DNA of 64,000 nt, taken from the NCBI GenBank assembly GCA_964620915.1, contig CAZUKP010000007.1, forward strand, positions 1 through 64,000, written 5' to 3'. Below, in pieces: positions 26,512 through 35,895 of the stretch. The notes under the pieces are model-generated. The model made no database searches and had not been told where the DNA came from. It saw only the letters and a program-made list of their open reading frames with translations. The stretch's first letter is position 1, and every line of letters begins with the position of its first letter. The stretch comes from Hyphomicrobium_A sp964620915 (GTDB taxonomy: Bacteria; Pseudomonadota; Alphaproteobacteria; Rhizobiales; Hyphomicrobiaceae). The position numbers and the translations under genes are program-made.

Positions 26512-27066
26512 TCACACGGCCTGGACCTCTTGGACCTCCGGGCAGAAGTGGCGCAGGAGGTTTTCGATACCGTGGCGCAGGGTGGCTGTTGAACTCGGAC
26601 AACCTGAGCAGGCTCCACGCATATGCAGATAGACAATCCCATCGCGGAAACCGGAGAACGTTATGTCCCCACCGTCCTGCGCGACCGCTGGACGGACTCG
26701 AGTCTCCAACAGTTCCTTAATCGTGGACACGACAGCTTCGTCCTTGGGGTCGCACACGTCGCTTTCGTCATCGTTTGCCCCATCCTCGGCAACGATCGGC
26801 GCTCCCGACACGTAGTGCTCCATGATGGCACCAAGGATCATCGGCTTGAGGTGCTGCCACTCAACGTCGCCTTTGGTGACCGAGATGAAGTCCGAACCAA
26901 GAAATACGCCGGTGACACCCTGGATATCGAACAGTCGGGTAGCCAGAGGCGAAGCCAGGGCCGCACCCTTGTCGCGAAAGTCAGCAGTACCCGCCGCAAG
27001 CACAGATTTGCCAGGGATGAACTTGAGCGTCGCGGGATTGGGCGTCGCTTCGGTTTGGATAAACAT
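26512..27066 (-). CDS. NifU/Nfu-family iron-sulfur cluster scaffold
   Basis: The 184-residue protein has an N-terminal Nfu_N domain (MFIQTEATPNPATLKFIPG...) and a C-terminal NifU-like domain with the cluster-binding CxxC (ACSGCPSS). This two-domain form, shared with mitochondrial NFU1, carries 4Fe-4S clusters to target enzymes. ATG 27066 follows AAGGAG at 11 bases; upstream codons lack support. It sits between the Usp and reductase genes, an order common in Hyphomicrobiales. Confidence 0.93.
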   Translation of the reverse strand: MFIQTEATPNPATLKFIPGKSVLAAGTADFRDKGAALASPLATRLFDIQGVTGVFLGSDFISVTKGDVEWQHLKPMILGAIMEHYVSGAPIVAEDGANDDESDVCDPKDEAVVSTIKELLETRVRPAVAQDGGDITFSGFRDGIVYLHMRGACSGCPSSTATLRHGIENLLRHFCPEVQEVQAV

Positions 27067-27190
27067 TGCGTCTGTATCTCCTTGGTGGGCATGCGCAGAT
27101 GGCAGAAGGGCGGTCTCGCGCCTCACCACTTTAGAACAACTCTAAATATAGGACGCTTGGAGCATCACGTCGAGTGCATCTTCAAGTCCC

Positions 27191-27700
27191 TTACGCCAGA
27201 GCCTGGATATCTTCCAGTTCCAAGGTCCCTGGGACAATCGTGATGGGGATGGGAAAACTCCCCGCAGCGGTACCAGCTGCAAGCGAAGCGACGAGCGGTC
27301 CAGGGCCAGCCGGATCGGTTGAGGCCCCCAGAACGAACACCGCAATATCCTCATCCTCGTCAATAAGCTTACGGATTTCCTCGCCTTTCGACCCTTCACG
27401 GATGACTTCCTCCGCTGCCACATCCTCAAAACCCGCTTGGTTAAGCTTACGCCGAACAAGACGGAACAATGCCTTCGCTTTCGCGGTTTCCTCCTCAACC
27501 TGTTGTTGGCGCACGTTTATCCAGTGCTGAAACTCCTGCGGCACGATGATGTAGAGCATCACCAGAGACCCGGATGAACGCTGAATTCGGCTTGCTGCAT
27601 AGTAGAGCGCCGCATCCACTTCTTGGCTCTCATCAACGATGAGCAGGAACTTGCGGAAGTGTCCGGATTCAAAGGACCGGCGTTTCGTTTTCATATTCAT
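27191..27700 (-). CDS. universal stress protein family (UspA)
   Basis: The 169-residue protein has one Usp-like Rossmann domain (RKFLLIVDESQEVDAAL...YYAASRI...LVMLYIIVP). The second half ends in the typical VREGSKGEEI...DIAVFVLGAS and PITIVPG strands. The ATP-binding GxxGxxxS pattern appears only loosely (VLGASTDPAGPGPLVAS), so nucleotide binding is uncertain. The start could be ATG 27700 or ATG 27694; the first is used. Function is inferred from the family only. Confidence 0.8.
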   Translation of the reverse strand: MNMKTKRRSFESGHFRKFLLIVDESQEVDAALYYAASRIQRSSGSLVMLYIIVPQEFQHWINVRQQQVEEETAKAKALFRLVRRKLNQAGFEDVAAEEVIREGSKGEEIRKLIDEDEDIAVFVLGASTDPAGPGPLVASLAAGTAAGSFPIPITIVPGTLELEDIQALA

Positions 27701-27802
27701 GAGCACATGCTGCCATGGACCCGAGACGCCCACAACATGACCATTCTCTAGAGGTTCACCAAAGCCTCGGCCCACATCGGGCAATCCTAGCGGCAAACGA
27801 CG

Positions 27803-28846
27803 TCAGGTTCCCGATCGGACGAAGCCAACAATGTCCTTCACCTGGTCCATGATTGGCCGAGCGATCGCACGGGCGCGGGCGGAGCCGTCTGCAAGGATGC
27901 GGTCGATTTCGGCGACATCCGCCAAGAGCCGCTTGCTTTCGTCGGCAACGGGTCCAAGTTTTGTCACGCAAAGCTCGGCGAGTGCCTTCTTGAATGTGGA
28001 AAACTGCGCACCACCGAACTCCTTAAGCACGTCATCCTTCGTACGGGCCGCCAGCGCCGCATAGATGCCGATGAGGTTTTCGGCCTCGGCCCGACCCTCA
28101 AGCCCCTTTGCTTCGGAAGGCAACGGCTCTGGATCGGTGCGTGCCTTTTGAATCTTTTTCGCGATCGTATCGGCGTCATCGGTGAGGTTGATGCGCGACA
28201 TCTCCGACGGATCCGATTTTGACATCTTTTTTGTTCCGTCTCGCAGACTCATGACACGCGTCGCCGGGCCCGTGATCACCGGCTCGGGCTGAGGGAAGAA
28301 GATGCCGTCCTCGTAACCTGCCTTTTCAATCCAACTTCCGAAGTCGTTGTTGAATTTCTGCGCGATGTCGCGGGCCAGTTCTAGATGCTGTTTTTGGTCC
28401 TCACCCACCGGAACATGCGTCGCCTGATAGGCGAGAATGTCGGCAGCCATCAAATTGGGATACACGTAAAGGCCGACAGATGCGTTCTCCCGATCCTTTC
28501 CAGCTTTCTCCTTGAACTGCGTCATGCGGTTCAGCCAACCCAGCCGCGAAACGCAATTGAATATCCAGGCAAGCTCAGCGTGCTCTGAAACTTCGCTCTG
28601 GTTGAAAAGGATGCTGCGCTTGGGATCCAAGCCCGATGCAATGTAAGCCGCCGTCACCTGGCGAATGGCTGACTTGAGTTCAACCGGATCCTGCCACACC
28701 GTGATTGCGTGCATATCGACAACGCAATAGATGCACTCATGCGTCTTCTGCAGTTCGATCCACTGCAACATGGCGCCCAAGTAGTTGCCAAGGTGCAGGC
28801 TGCCGGTTGGCTGCATGCCGGAGAAAACGCGCTCCTGAAAGGCCAT
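27803..28846 (-). CDS. trpS: tryptophanyl-tRNA synthetase
   Basis: This class I synthetase of 347 residues charges tRNA-Trp. The HIGH-type motif appears as TGSLHLGNYLGA and the KMSKS motif as KKMSKSD; the PVGEDQKQHLELARDIAQKFN segment is also conserved. ATG 28846 follows a strong AAGGAGGG at about 8 bases, which decides the start over longer frames. A stable hairpin lies just upstream of this ribosome site. Confidence 0.98.
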   Translation of the reverse strand: MAFQERVFSGMQPTGSLHLGNYLGAMLQWIELQKTHECIYCVVDMHAITVWQDPVELKSAIRQVTAAYIASGLDPKRSILFNQSEVSEHAELAWIFNCVSRLGWLNRMTQFKEKAGKDRENASVGLYVYPNLMAADILAYQATHVPVGEDQKQHLELARDIAQKFNNDFGSWIEKAGYEDGIFFPQPEPVITGPATRVMSLRDGTKKMSKSDPSEMSRINLTDDADTIAKKIQKARTDPEPLPSEAKGLEGRAEAENLIGIYAALAARTKDDVLKEFGGAQFSTFKKALAELCVTKLGPVADESKRLLADVAEIDRILADGSARARAIARPIMDQVKDIVGFVRSGT

Positions 28847-28865
28847 GGGTCTCCCTCCTTGCCCG

Positions 28866-28883
28866 GCGCGCCTTATGGCGCGC
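28866..28883 (-). other. hairpin just upstream of the trpS ribosome-binding site
   Basis: A 7-bp GC stem (GCGCGCC / GGCGCGC, loop TTAT) lies in the 70-base murJ-trpS gap and ends about 5 bases before the AAGGAGG of trpS. No T-run follows. It may limit readthrough or shape trpS translation; this is inference from position only. Confidence 0.35.
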
Positions 28884-28916
28884 TGGCCCTGGCGGTGCAA
28901 GCCCGCCCTCTTTGGC

Positions 28917-30506
28917 CTATTCGGCCTCGCGCCGGCGCTCCAGGAATCGGCGCAACTGGCGAGCATCGACAGCGCCGGTGGCCAGCACCGCGATAGCGTA
29001 GGTGGCAAGCCCTGAGCCGATGAGGCACGCCAGGGCGGCAACACGCTCCAACAGCAAAGCTTGCTCGCTGAAGCTGCTGGAAAGCGCATCCGCCACGAAC
29101 CACAAGACGACACCCATGACCAAGCTTGAGAGCAAGACGAGGCCTAATGAGCGCCCCAACCGCCGATCAGCGACAAAGTAGCCGCGCTTCACGAGCGTTG
29201 CGTAGAGCAGACCAGCATTGAGCCAACCGCCTATAGAGGTGGCGACCGCGATGCCAAGGTGGGGCATCAGCCCATATGAGCGGAATACGTAGAAAAGCGC
29301 GATCGATCCGACCGTGTTCGCCGCCATGCTTGCGACCGCAAAGTGCATCGGTGTTCTGGTATCCTCGCGCGCAAAAAAGGCCGGCGAGAACACCTTGATC
29401 ATGACGAAGGCCGGTAGACCCAATGCAAAGATTCCCAACGCATAAGCTGTGGCCAGCGTATCGGTCGGGGTGAAGGCGCCACGCTCAAAAAGGACGGCTA
29501 CGATCGGTTGCGGGACGACGGCCAGAGCGACGGCGGCGGGAATCGTGAGCAGCATCGAGAACTCGAATGACCGGTTCTGGCTGTCGTTCACCGCCGCGTC
29601 GTTGCCGGCCCGCAAGTGGCGCGACACGTCCGGCAAGAGAACAACGCCGATGGCAATACCGACAATTGCCAATGGCAGCTCGTAGATGCGATCGGCGTAG
29701 TAGAGATAAGAGACCGCGCCGTTCTGGAGCGAGGCGATGATCGTACCGATCACAAGGTTGATCTGTGTGACGCCACCCGCGATCACGCCCGGTATGCCAA
29801 GCCGGATGAGCTGGCGCATGCCGTCGGTCATGCGCGGCCAACGCAGCCTCATGACAATCTCGGTACGCCGCAATCCGGCAAGCAGTAGCCAAAGCTGAAG
29901 GATACCCGCGGCAAACACGCCCCACGCCTGGATGATGCCGGCTTCCGGCACGTTTCGGTAGCCTAGGGCCATCGCCGTCAGGGTTGCAGCCATCATCGTG
30001 AGATTGAGGACAATCGATACCGCAGCGCTTTCTGCAAAGCGGCCAAACGAATTCAGCACTCCTGAAAGGAGCGCAACAAGGGACATGCAAAGCAAGTACG
30101 GCATCGTGATCCGGGTGAGCAGCACGGCCAGATCGAACTTGTCGGGTGTCTCGCTGAACCCGGGGGCAAGGCCGTACATGATGAACGGCATAGCGAGTTC
30201 GGCGATGACCGTCAGAATGAGGATGACGAAGACGAGCCCCGCCATCGCCTCTTCGGCAAACGCTCGCGCCGCCTGAGCGCCCTCGCCCTCCAGTCGCTTT
30301 GCGAACAGGGGTACGAACGCCGCGTTGAAGGCACCTTCTCCGAACAGGCGTCGAAAGAGGTTCGGGAACCGGAAGGCAACGAAGAACGCGTCAGCCACGG
30401 CCCCGCTGCCCAGCGTGGCTGCGATCAGGATATCGCGCAGAAAGCCGAAGACGCGGCTTAACAGAGTCAAGCCGCCGACGGTTGCGAAGGAGCGGTAAAG
30501 CTTCAT
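28917..30506 (-). CDS. murJ: lipid II flippase MurJ
   Basis: MurJ moves lipid II across the inner membrane for peptidoglycan synthesis. The 529-residue protein is a 14-segment MOP-superfamily membrane protein with the family start SFATVGGLTLLSRVFGFLRDI, the FRRLFGEGAFNAAFVP motif and the later ERGAFTPTDT...FFAREDTRTP segments. It lies upstream of trpS on the same strand with a 70-base gap, and its start faces the rhomboid gene across 141 bases. Confidence 0.97.
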   Translation of the reverse strand: MKLYRSFATVGGLTLLSRVFGFLRDILIAATLGSGAVADAFFVAFRFPNLFRRLFGEGAFNAAFVPLFAKRLEGEGAQAARAFAEEAMAGLVFVILILTVIAELAMPFIMYGLAPGFSETPDKFDLAVLLTRITMPYLLCMSLVALLSGVLNSFGRFAESAAVSIVLNLTMMAATLTAMALGYRNVPEAGIIQAWGVFAAGILQLWLLLAGLRRTEIVMRLRWPRMTDGMRQLIRLGIPGVIAGGVTQINLVIGTIIASLQNGAVSYLYYADRIYELPLAIVGIAIGVVLLPDVSRHLRAGNDAAVNDSQNRSFEFSMLLTIPAAVALAVVPQPIVAVLFERGAFTPTDTLATAYALGIFALGLPAFVMIKVFSPAFFAREDTRTPMHFAVASMAANTVGSIALFYVFRSYGLMPHLGIAVATSIGGWLNAGLLYATLVKRGYFVADRRLGRSLGLVLLSSLVMGVVLWFVADALSSSFSEQALLLERVAALACLIGSGLATYAIAVLATGAVDARQLRRFLERRREAE

Positions 30507-30647
30507 GGGCGGTGAGCGGTAGCGGAGCTATCGGGCGAGGGCAAGGAACTTTGTCGCTTCCATCGGCGCCCGCGAGCGCTATATCCTCCGTCGACACGAG
30601 AGAACCAGCCGCGGAGAGATCCGGGTGAACTTGGGGGCGAAAAACCA

Positions 30648-31313
30648 ATGTTTCCAATAGGCGACGACAATTCCGCCCGTCGATCCACGCCTTATGTCAC
30701 CTTCGCTTTGATCGCGCTCAATGTCCTTGTGTTCTTGCTCGAACTCAGTGAAGGCCAAACATTCATAACGGAATGGGCCTTCATACCGGCCCGGTTTTCC
30801 GCTGATCCTGGCGCGAACATCGTGACCGTCTTTTCTGCCATGTTCATGCATGGCGGCTGGCTGCACCTGGGCGGCAACATGCTCTACCTTTGGATCTTTG
30901 GAGACAATGTCGAGGACCGCTTCGGGCACCTAAAATTTCTCATTTTCTACCTCTCAGCGGGTATCGCTGCGACGTTCGCCCAATACTACTTTACGCCAGG
31001 ATCAAATGTGCCCAACGTCGGTGCCTCGGGTGCGATCGCCGGCGTGCTGGGTGCCTACCTTCTAATGTTCCCGCAAAAAAAGGTTCGGGTACTCTTCGGA
31101 CGGCAGATCGTCTCGATGCCGGCGCTTTACGTTCTCGGATTTTGGATCGTCTTGCAGCTTTTCAGCGGCGTGGGAACGATCGCCTACACTGACGAGTCGA
31201 GCCAGGATGTTGGGGGGATTGCCTACATGGCTCACATCGGCGGGTTCGTGGCGGGTTTTGCTATGGCGTTCGTATTTCGCGCTTGGGGCCGCGGCCCGGA
31301 TGCCACCGCATAG
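30648..31313 (+). CDS. rhomboid-family intramembrane serine protease
   Basis: The 221-residue membrane protein has about six helices and the rhomboid catalytic dyad: Ser127 in GASGAIAG and His196 in MAHIGGF. The HGGWLHLGGNMLYLWIFGDNVEDRFG motif is also typical. Rhomboids cleave membrane-anchored proteins; the substrate is unknown, but the next gene encodes a single-pass anchored protein. The gene is divergent from murJ. Confidence 0.93.
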   Translation: MFPIGDDNSARRSTPYVTFALIALNVLVFLLELSEGQTFITEWAFIPARFSADPGANIVTVFSAMFMHGGWLHLGGNMLYLWIFGDNVEDRFGHLKFLIFYLSAGIAATFAQYYFTPGSNVPNVGASGAIAGVLGAYLLMFPQKKVRVLFGRQIVSMPALYVLGFWIVLQLFSGVGTIAYTDESSQDVGGIAYMAHIGGFVAGFAMAFVFRAWGRGPDATA

Positions 31314-31390
31314 CGGGTTGTTCAAACGTTTTTCGCAACTGCGAACGTAGCGTGCATCGACAGCACGTCATGCCGCTTTACCGACGCGAC

Positions 31391-31407
31391 ATGTACAACA
31401 TGTACAT
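31391..31407. promoter_or_regulatory. possible operator-like inverted repeat
   Basis: In the 192-base gap between the rhomboid and OmpA-like genes, two 6-bp arms ATGTAC and GTACAT form an inverted repeat with a 5-base spacer. It is about 100 bases upstream of the OmpA-like start, where an operator could lie. No regulator is assigned and chance cannot be excluded. Confidence 0.25.
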
Positions 31408-31505
31408 ATGACGCTTCGGACTGTAAGCCTGCGACTTGAAAACATTTAGTGTTTGCAGGACAATAGTGCTGCAGGCCGGGGGGCGTGGCGAGGTAAATAT
31501 ACGTA

Positions 31506-33053
31506 ATGTCAAAAGACCGCCTGGCAGTACCCATTCTTGTCATTCTGATTTTGCTGCTCGCGGGAGTGGCGTGGGCTTTTCTGGGCCCGATCCGACTCCC
31601 GATCTTTGCCAGCAAACCGACGGCGACGGATGAGGAGACGCTTTCTGCCAAAAAGAAGGACGTCGCCAAGTCAGACGCCGCGGCCAAAAACGAAGAAGGT
31701 CAGGCGAGCTTCGACATCACGCGCATCGATCGCGAGGGAACATCCGTTTTGGCCGGGCGCGCAGAACCCGGCTCCAGCGTGACGATCCTTGAGGACGACG
31801 AGGCGATCGGAACCGTCCAAGCTGACGAGAACGGCGATTGGTCGTTTGCGACGGAGCATGAGTTCGCCAGCAACGATCCCAACCTCGCGCTCACGACGCA
31901 GCCGGCGCCGCCGGCTCAAGTGGCCGCCGATGCCAAGCCTCAAAAAACGGCCGCTGCCGAGCAACAAGCGCAGCCTACCGAACCACAAAAGCAAGCTGCT
32001 GTGCCTGGTGGCGATGCGCCCGCGAAGGCAGGTGCGAAAGCTGCCTTGGCCCAAGGCAGCGCTCAGGACAAAAAGCCAGAGGAACGTTCGGCCAAGACCG
32101 CTACAGCACGGATGCTGCAGGACCTAGAGAGCATGGTCGAGTCGGCGCGCCAAGACGCAAAGAAAGAAGCCGAGACAGCAAGTGGGCAACCCTCTGCTGC
32201 ACCGGCGGAATCGGCTGCGGCTGCGGCTGCCAAAGAGGCTGTGACAAAGGCAGATGCGGGAACTCCCAAGCCTAGTGGCGCGTCTCAGTCCCCCGGCGCT
32301 ACCGCGCAAGAGGAAAACGTCGCAACTGCGGACTCGGCCACGCAGGATAGCAGCGCATCGCAAGCGCCTGTGACCGAGAAGACTACTGCGGAAGTCGCGG
32401 CATCCAGCGCTGCTCAATCCGAAGGGCCCTCGGCGAACAACACTCTGGATGCTTCTGACAACAGTGGCGACGATACCCCCGCGCCTCGTGCAACCAGCTC
32501 CGCAACCGCCACTGAAGCAACACCGGACAATCGGAAATTCGCGGTAGCCTCCACTGTGCCCAAACCACGCGGGCCAGACCAAAGCGAAGCCAAAGCGGCA
32601 GTCGCTGAGACGAAGCAAGAGGCAGCAGCGGCAAAGGCAGACGTTACGATGGCCGCCGTTTCCCCATCGGCTCAACCAGCCTCCGGGAATGAGGGAGCCG
32701 GGCGCAAGTCTGTCCCCGTTCCCATCACCTTCGTCTTCAACGAGTCGACCTTCACAGAAGAGGGTCGGAGGGCAGCATCACTGCTTCAAGAGTACCTGAC
32801 CCTCAAGCGCTTCCCGACGGTGTCACTAACGGGCCATGCGGACGAGCGTGGTTCCGATGAGCTGAATATGGAACTTTCGCGCGAGCGCCTTGAAACGGTT
32901 GCCCGCTATTTGAAAGAGCATGGATTCAAAGGGGACCTTGATCTCATTCCCAAAGGAGAGTCGCAGCCTTACACAGGCGTCGACCGGAGTGAGTATCCCC
33001 GCGATGAGCTGTATCAGCTCGACCGGCGCGTCGAGCTTCTGCTTGGCCCCTAG
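31506..33053 (+). CDS. membrane-anchored OmpA-family protein with long Ala-rich linker
   Basis: The 515-residue protein begins with one membrane segment (about 7-28), then a small beta-rich segment (about 68-115; GTSVLAGRAEPGSSVTI) resembling an Ig-like or OB-like repeat unit. A roughly 270-residue low-complexity Ala/Gln/Lys/Ser linker follows, then a C-terminal OmpA-like domain (about 398-515) with the peptidoglycan-binding pattern LTGHADERGSDELNMELSRERL and QLDRRVELL. It should span the periplasm from the inner membrane to bind peptidoglycan. Its position right after the rhomboid gene is notable. It converges on glnD across 31 bases. Confidence 0.85.
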   Translation: MSKDRLAVPILVILILLLAGVAWAFLGPIRLPIFASKPTATDEETLSAKKKDVAKSDAAAKNEEGQASFDITRIDREGTSVLAGRAEPGSSVTILEDDEAIGTVQADENGDWSFATEHEFASNDPNLALTTQPAPPAQVAADAKPQKTAAAEQQAQPTEPQKQAAVPGGDAPAKAGAKAALAQGSAQDKKPEERSAKTATARMLQDLESMVESARQDAKKEAETASGQPSAAPAESAAAAAAKEAVTKADAGTPKPSGASQSPGATAQEENVATADSATQDSSASQAPVTEKTTAEVAASSAAQSEGPSANNTLDASDNSGDDTPAPRATSSATATEATPDNRKFAVASTVPKPRGPDQSEAKAAVAETKQEAAAAKADVTMAAVSPSAQPASGNEGAGRKSVPVPITFVFNESTFTEEGRRAASLLQEYLTLKRFPTVSLTGHADERGSDELNMELSRERLETVARYLKEHGFKGDLDLIPKGESQPYTGVDRSEYPRDELYQLDRRVELLLGP

Positions 33054-33084
33054 GTAAGCCTGCCGGTTCGCACTTCACCACGAG

Positions 33085-35844
33085 CTATTCCTCGTCGGCG
33101 AGTACCTTCTCAAGCTTCTCGCGGATCGACTCTTGACGAGCATCGCTCGTGATCTTCTTGCCGGTCAAATCGAGGACATAGAACACGTCGACGGCCTTTT
33201 CGCCAAAGGTCGAAATGTGCGCGGAAGCAATATCGAGGTTGAGGCTGGAAAGGGTGCTTGTGAGGTCATAGAGCAAGCCCGGCCGATCACGCCCAGCCAC
33301 CTCGATGACAGTGAGTTGGTCAGAAAGCGCGTTGTTGATGATGACCTCGGGCTCGACCGTGAAGGCGAGGATACGGCGTGCTGGTTTTCGTTTCGGGTCC
33401 AGCAGCTTGTCGAGCCACAAATCGCCCCTCAACAGGCGACCGATCGTATCGCCGATCCGATCGCCGCGGCGCAACTCGTCCTCATCTTCGTTGAAAGCTC
33501 GATTGAGCAAGAAGGTATCGAGCGCCAATCCATCTCGCGTTGTCATGATATGGGCGCCGGCAATATTGGCTCCTGCCGCCGCACAAGCCCCGGCAAACAT
33601 TGACAACAGCCGAGGATGATTAGGGGCGACCACTGTTAGCTCTGTGATCGCCGTAAAGGAATCGGTTGTGCAGTGAGTCGACAAATGCGAGCTTTCCTCG
33701 TCGGCTCGCTGCAGCATATTTGCGTGCTCTTTCTGTCTGCGAGCATCGGTCCGCAACCAGTAGTCGGGGTAATGGCGGTCTACAAAAGCCTCCACCCTAG
33801 CCGGCTCCCAATCCGACAGCTCAGCTCGCAACTCGTCTTGAGCCTCTGCAATGCGCTGGCCACGCTTTATTTGCGTATGTCCGCCCGCGACCAGCGGTTC
33901 GGTCTCATAGTAAAGCGTGCGCAACAGCTGGCCCTTCCAGCCGTTCCACACTCCCGGACCGACGGCGCTGATATCCGCGACCGTGAGCAGCAACAGCAGC
34001 ATTAGCCGCTCGGGGCTCTGCACCACGTCAGCAAAGTCTCTGATCGTCTTCGGGTCTTGGAGATCACGCGTCTGGGCAATGTTGCTCATCGTCAGGTGCT
34101 GCTCGATAAGCCACGCTGCCGTTTCCGTCTCAGCCGCACTTAGGCCAAAGCGCGGGCCGAGCTTACGGGCAACGCGCGCACCAATGATTGAGTGATCTTC
34201 TTTTTGGTTTTTGCCGATGTCATGCAGGAAGGCTGCCACGACGAGGGCACGCCGGTTCTTAATGTTCTTGATGATCTCTGTCGACAGGGGCAGGTTTTGC
34301 GCTGAATTCCCCCGCTCGATTTCATTGAGCATCCCGACGGTGCGCACCAGATGCTCGTCGACCGTGTAGTGATGGTACATGTTGAACTGCATCATCGCGA
34401 CAACGTGGCCGAATTCCGGGACGAACCTGCCAAGAACTCCGGCATCATTCATGCGCCGAAGCGTTGCTTCGGGATTGGTGTTCGACGTCAGGAGCTCAAG
34501 AAAGATCCTGTTGGCTTCCGGATCTGCGCGCAGCTTGTCATCGATGAGGCGCAGGGATTGGCGCAACAGCCTGATCGCGGTGGGATGTAAGAACGCATCT
34601 ATGCGCTGCGCTTCGGCGAAGAACCGGATCAGGTTGACGGGATCGCGCTTGAACACATCTGGATCGGCAACGTTGAGGCGGTCATTGTCGATACGAAAGT
34701 CGGTGCGCGTGCGAATTTGCCGGCGCGCCCTCCAGCCCAATGGAGAAAGAAGCCTGGTCAAGCCCGGTGATGACTTGAGCTGCTGCATCTCGAGCGCAGA
34801 ACACAAAATTGTCGTCAGATCCCCGACGTCCTTCGCGATAAGGAAGTAGTGCTTCATGAAGCGCTCAACGGCCCGCATGCCGCCGCGGGTGTTGTAGCCA
34901 AGACGCTCGGCAAGAATCGGCTGAATATCAAATGTGAGGATTTCTTCCGATCGCCCGCTTATGAAGTGCAGGTAGCACCGGATGGTCCACAAGAAGTACT
35001 CGCACCTGTGGAACGTCGCCACCTCATCGGGTTTAAAGACATCAGCAGCAACCGTCGTCGCACCGACCCCGCTGCCGTAAAGGTACTTCGAGAGCCAGTG
35101 TAGCGTGTGTAAATCGCGCAGACCGCCCTTGCCGTCCTTCACATTAGGCTCGACCTTGTAGCGGCTCTCGCCAGCTACGCGATGACGAACGTCGCGCTCG
35201 GCCATTTTCGCATCAATAAATGCTCGCGCCGTACCCGCAACCACCTCATCGCGGAAACGCTCCTCAAGCTCGGCAAAAAGTTGTGCGTCCCCATAGAGGA
35301 GGCGGGAGTCGATCAAAGAAGTCCGTATCGTCACGTCCGCTGCGCCAAGCTTGACGCATTGATCGACCGTGCGCGTGGCGTGCCCCACTTTGAAACCGAG
35401 ATCCCACAAAACATAAAGAATGTACTCGGCGACGCTCTCACCCCAGGGCGTTTGTTTGTATGGCAGCAGGAAGAGCAGATCGATATCGGAGCCTGGTGCC
35501 AGAAGTCCGCGCCCGTAGCCACCGGTGGCTACGATTGCCATACGCTCCGCATCTGAGGGATTGGTTGCCCGGTAAACGTGCGCAACCGCGTAGTCGTAAA
35601 GGACTCGAATGAGTTCGTCCTGAAACTGCGACAACCCCGCCGCGCAACGCAGGCCATTACGGTCTGCGTCCAATCCTTCGCGCGCAGCATCATAAGCCGA
35701 GCTAACAAGCGACTTTAGACGTTCGAGGAGCGGGCCGCGCGCCTCAGACGCATCATCGCCATGTGCGCGAAAGTTGGCGGTCAGCTCTTCACGCAGCTGG
35801 CGAGAGTCGAAATAGGGCGCGGGCCTGGTAATCGCTTTGTCCAT
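33085..35844 (-). CDS. glnD: bifunctional uridylyltransferase/uridylyl-removing enzyme GlnD
   Basis: GlnD uridylylates and deuridylylates PII in response to glutamine, coupling nitrogen status to gene control. The 919-residue protein shows the nucleotidyltransferase motif GGYGRGLLAPGSDIDLLFL, an HD hydrolase domain (VAAFLHDIGKNQKEDHS), and two C-terminal ACT domains (one starting TELTVVAPNHPRLL, one with IEVAGRDRPGLLYDLT). ATG 35844 is used because the upstream frame starts only at a TTG touching mutS. It lies 51 bases after mutS, an order usual in Hyphomicrobiales. Confidence 0.97.
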   Translation of the reverse strand: MDKAITRPAPYFDSRQLREELTANFRAHGDDASEARGPLLERLKSLVSSAYDAAREGLDADRNGLRCAAGLSQFQDELIRVLYDYAVAHVYRATNPSDAERMAIVATGGYGRGLLAPGSDIDLLFLLPYKQTPWGESVAEYILYVLWDLGFKVGHATRTVDQCVKLGAADVTIRTSLIDSRLLYGDAQLFAELEERFRDEVVAGTARAFIDAKMAERDVRHRVAGESRYKVEPNVKDGKGGLRDLHTLHWLSKYLYGSGVGATTVAADVFKPDEVATFHRCEYFLWTIRCYLHFISGRSEEILTFDIQPILAERLGYNTRGGMRAVERFMKHYFLIAKDVGDLTTILCSALEMQQLKSSPGLTRLLSPLGWRARRQIRTRTDFRIDNDRLNVADPDVFKRDPVNLIRFFAEAQRIDAFLHPTAIRLLRQSLRLIDDKLRADPEANRIFLELLTSNTNPEATLRRMNDAGVLGRFVPEFGHVVAMMQFNMYHHYTVDEHLVRTVGMLNEIERGNSAQNLPLSTEIIKNIKNRRALVVAAFLHDIGKNQKEDHSIIGARVARKLGPRFGLSAAETETAAWLIEQHLTMSNIAQTRDLQDPKTIRDFADVVQSPERLMLLLLLTVADISAVGPGVWNGWKGQLLRTLYYETEPLVAGGHTQIKRGQRIAEAQDELRAELSDWEPARVEAFVDRHYPDYWLRTDARRQKEHANMLQRADEESSHLSTHCTTDSFTAITELTVVAPNHPRLLSMFAGACAAAGANIAGAHIMTTRDGLALDTFLLNRAFNEDEDELRRGDRIGDTIGRLLRGDLWLDKLLDPKRKPARRILAFTVEPEVIINNALSDQLTVIEVAGRDRPGLLYDLTSTLSSLNLDIASAHISTFGEKAVDVFYVLDLTGKKITSDARQESIREKLEKVLADEE

Positions 35845-35895
35845 GATCGCAGGATAATTCGGTTCGTCCGACGGTCGCAAAAGAACCCGCAAGTT

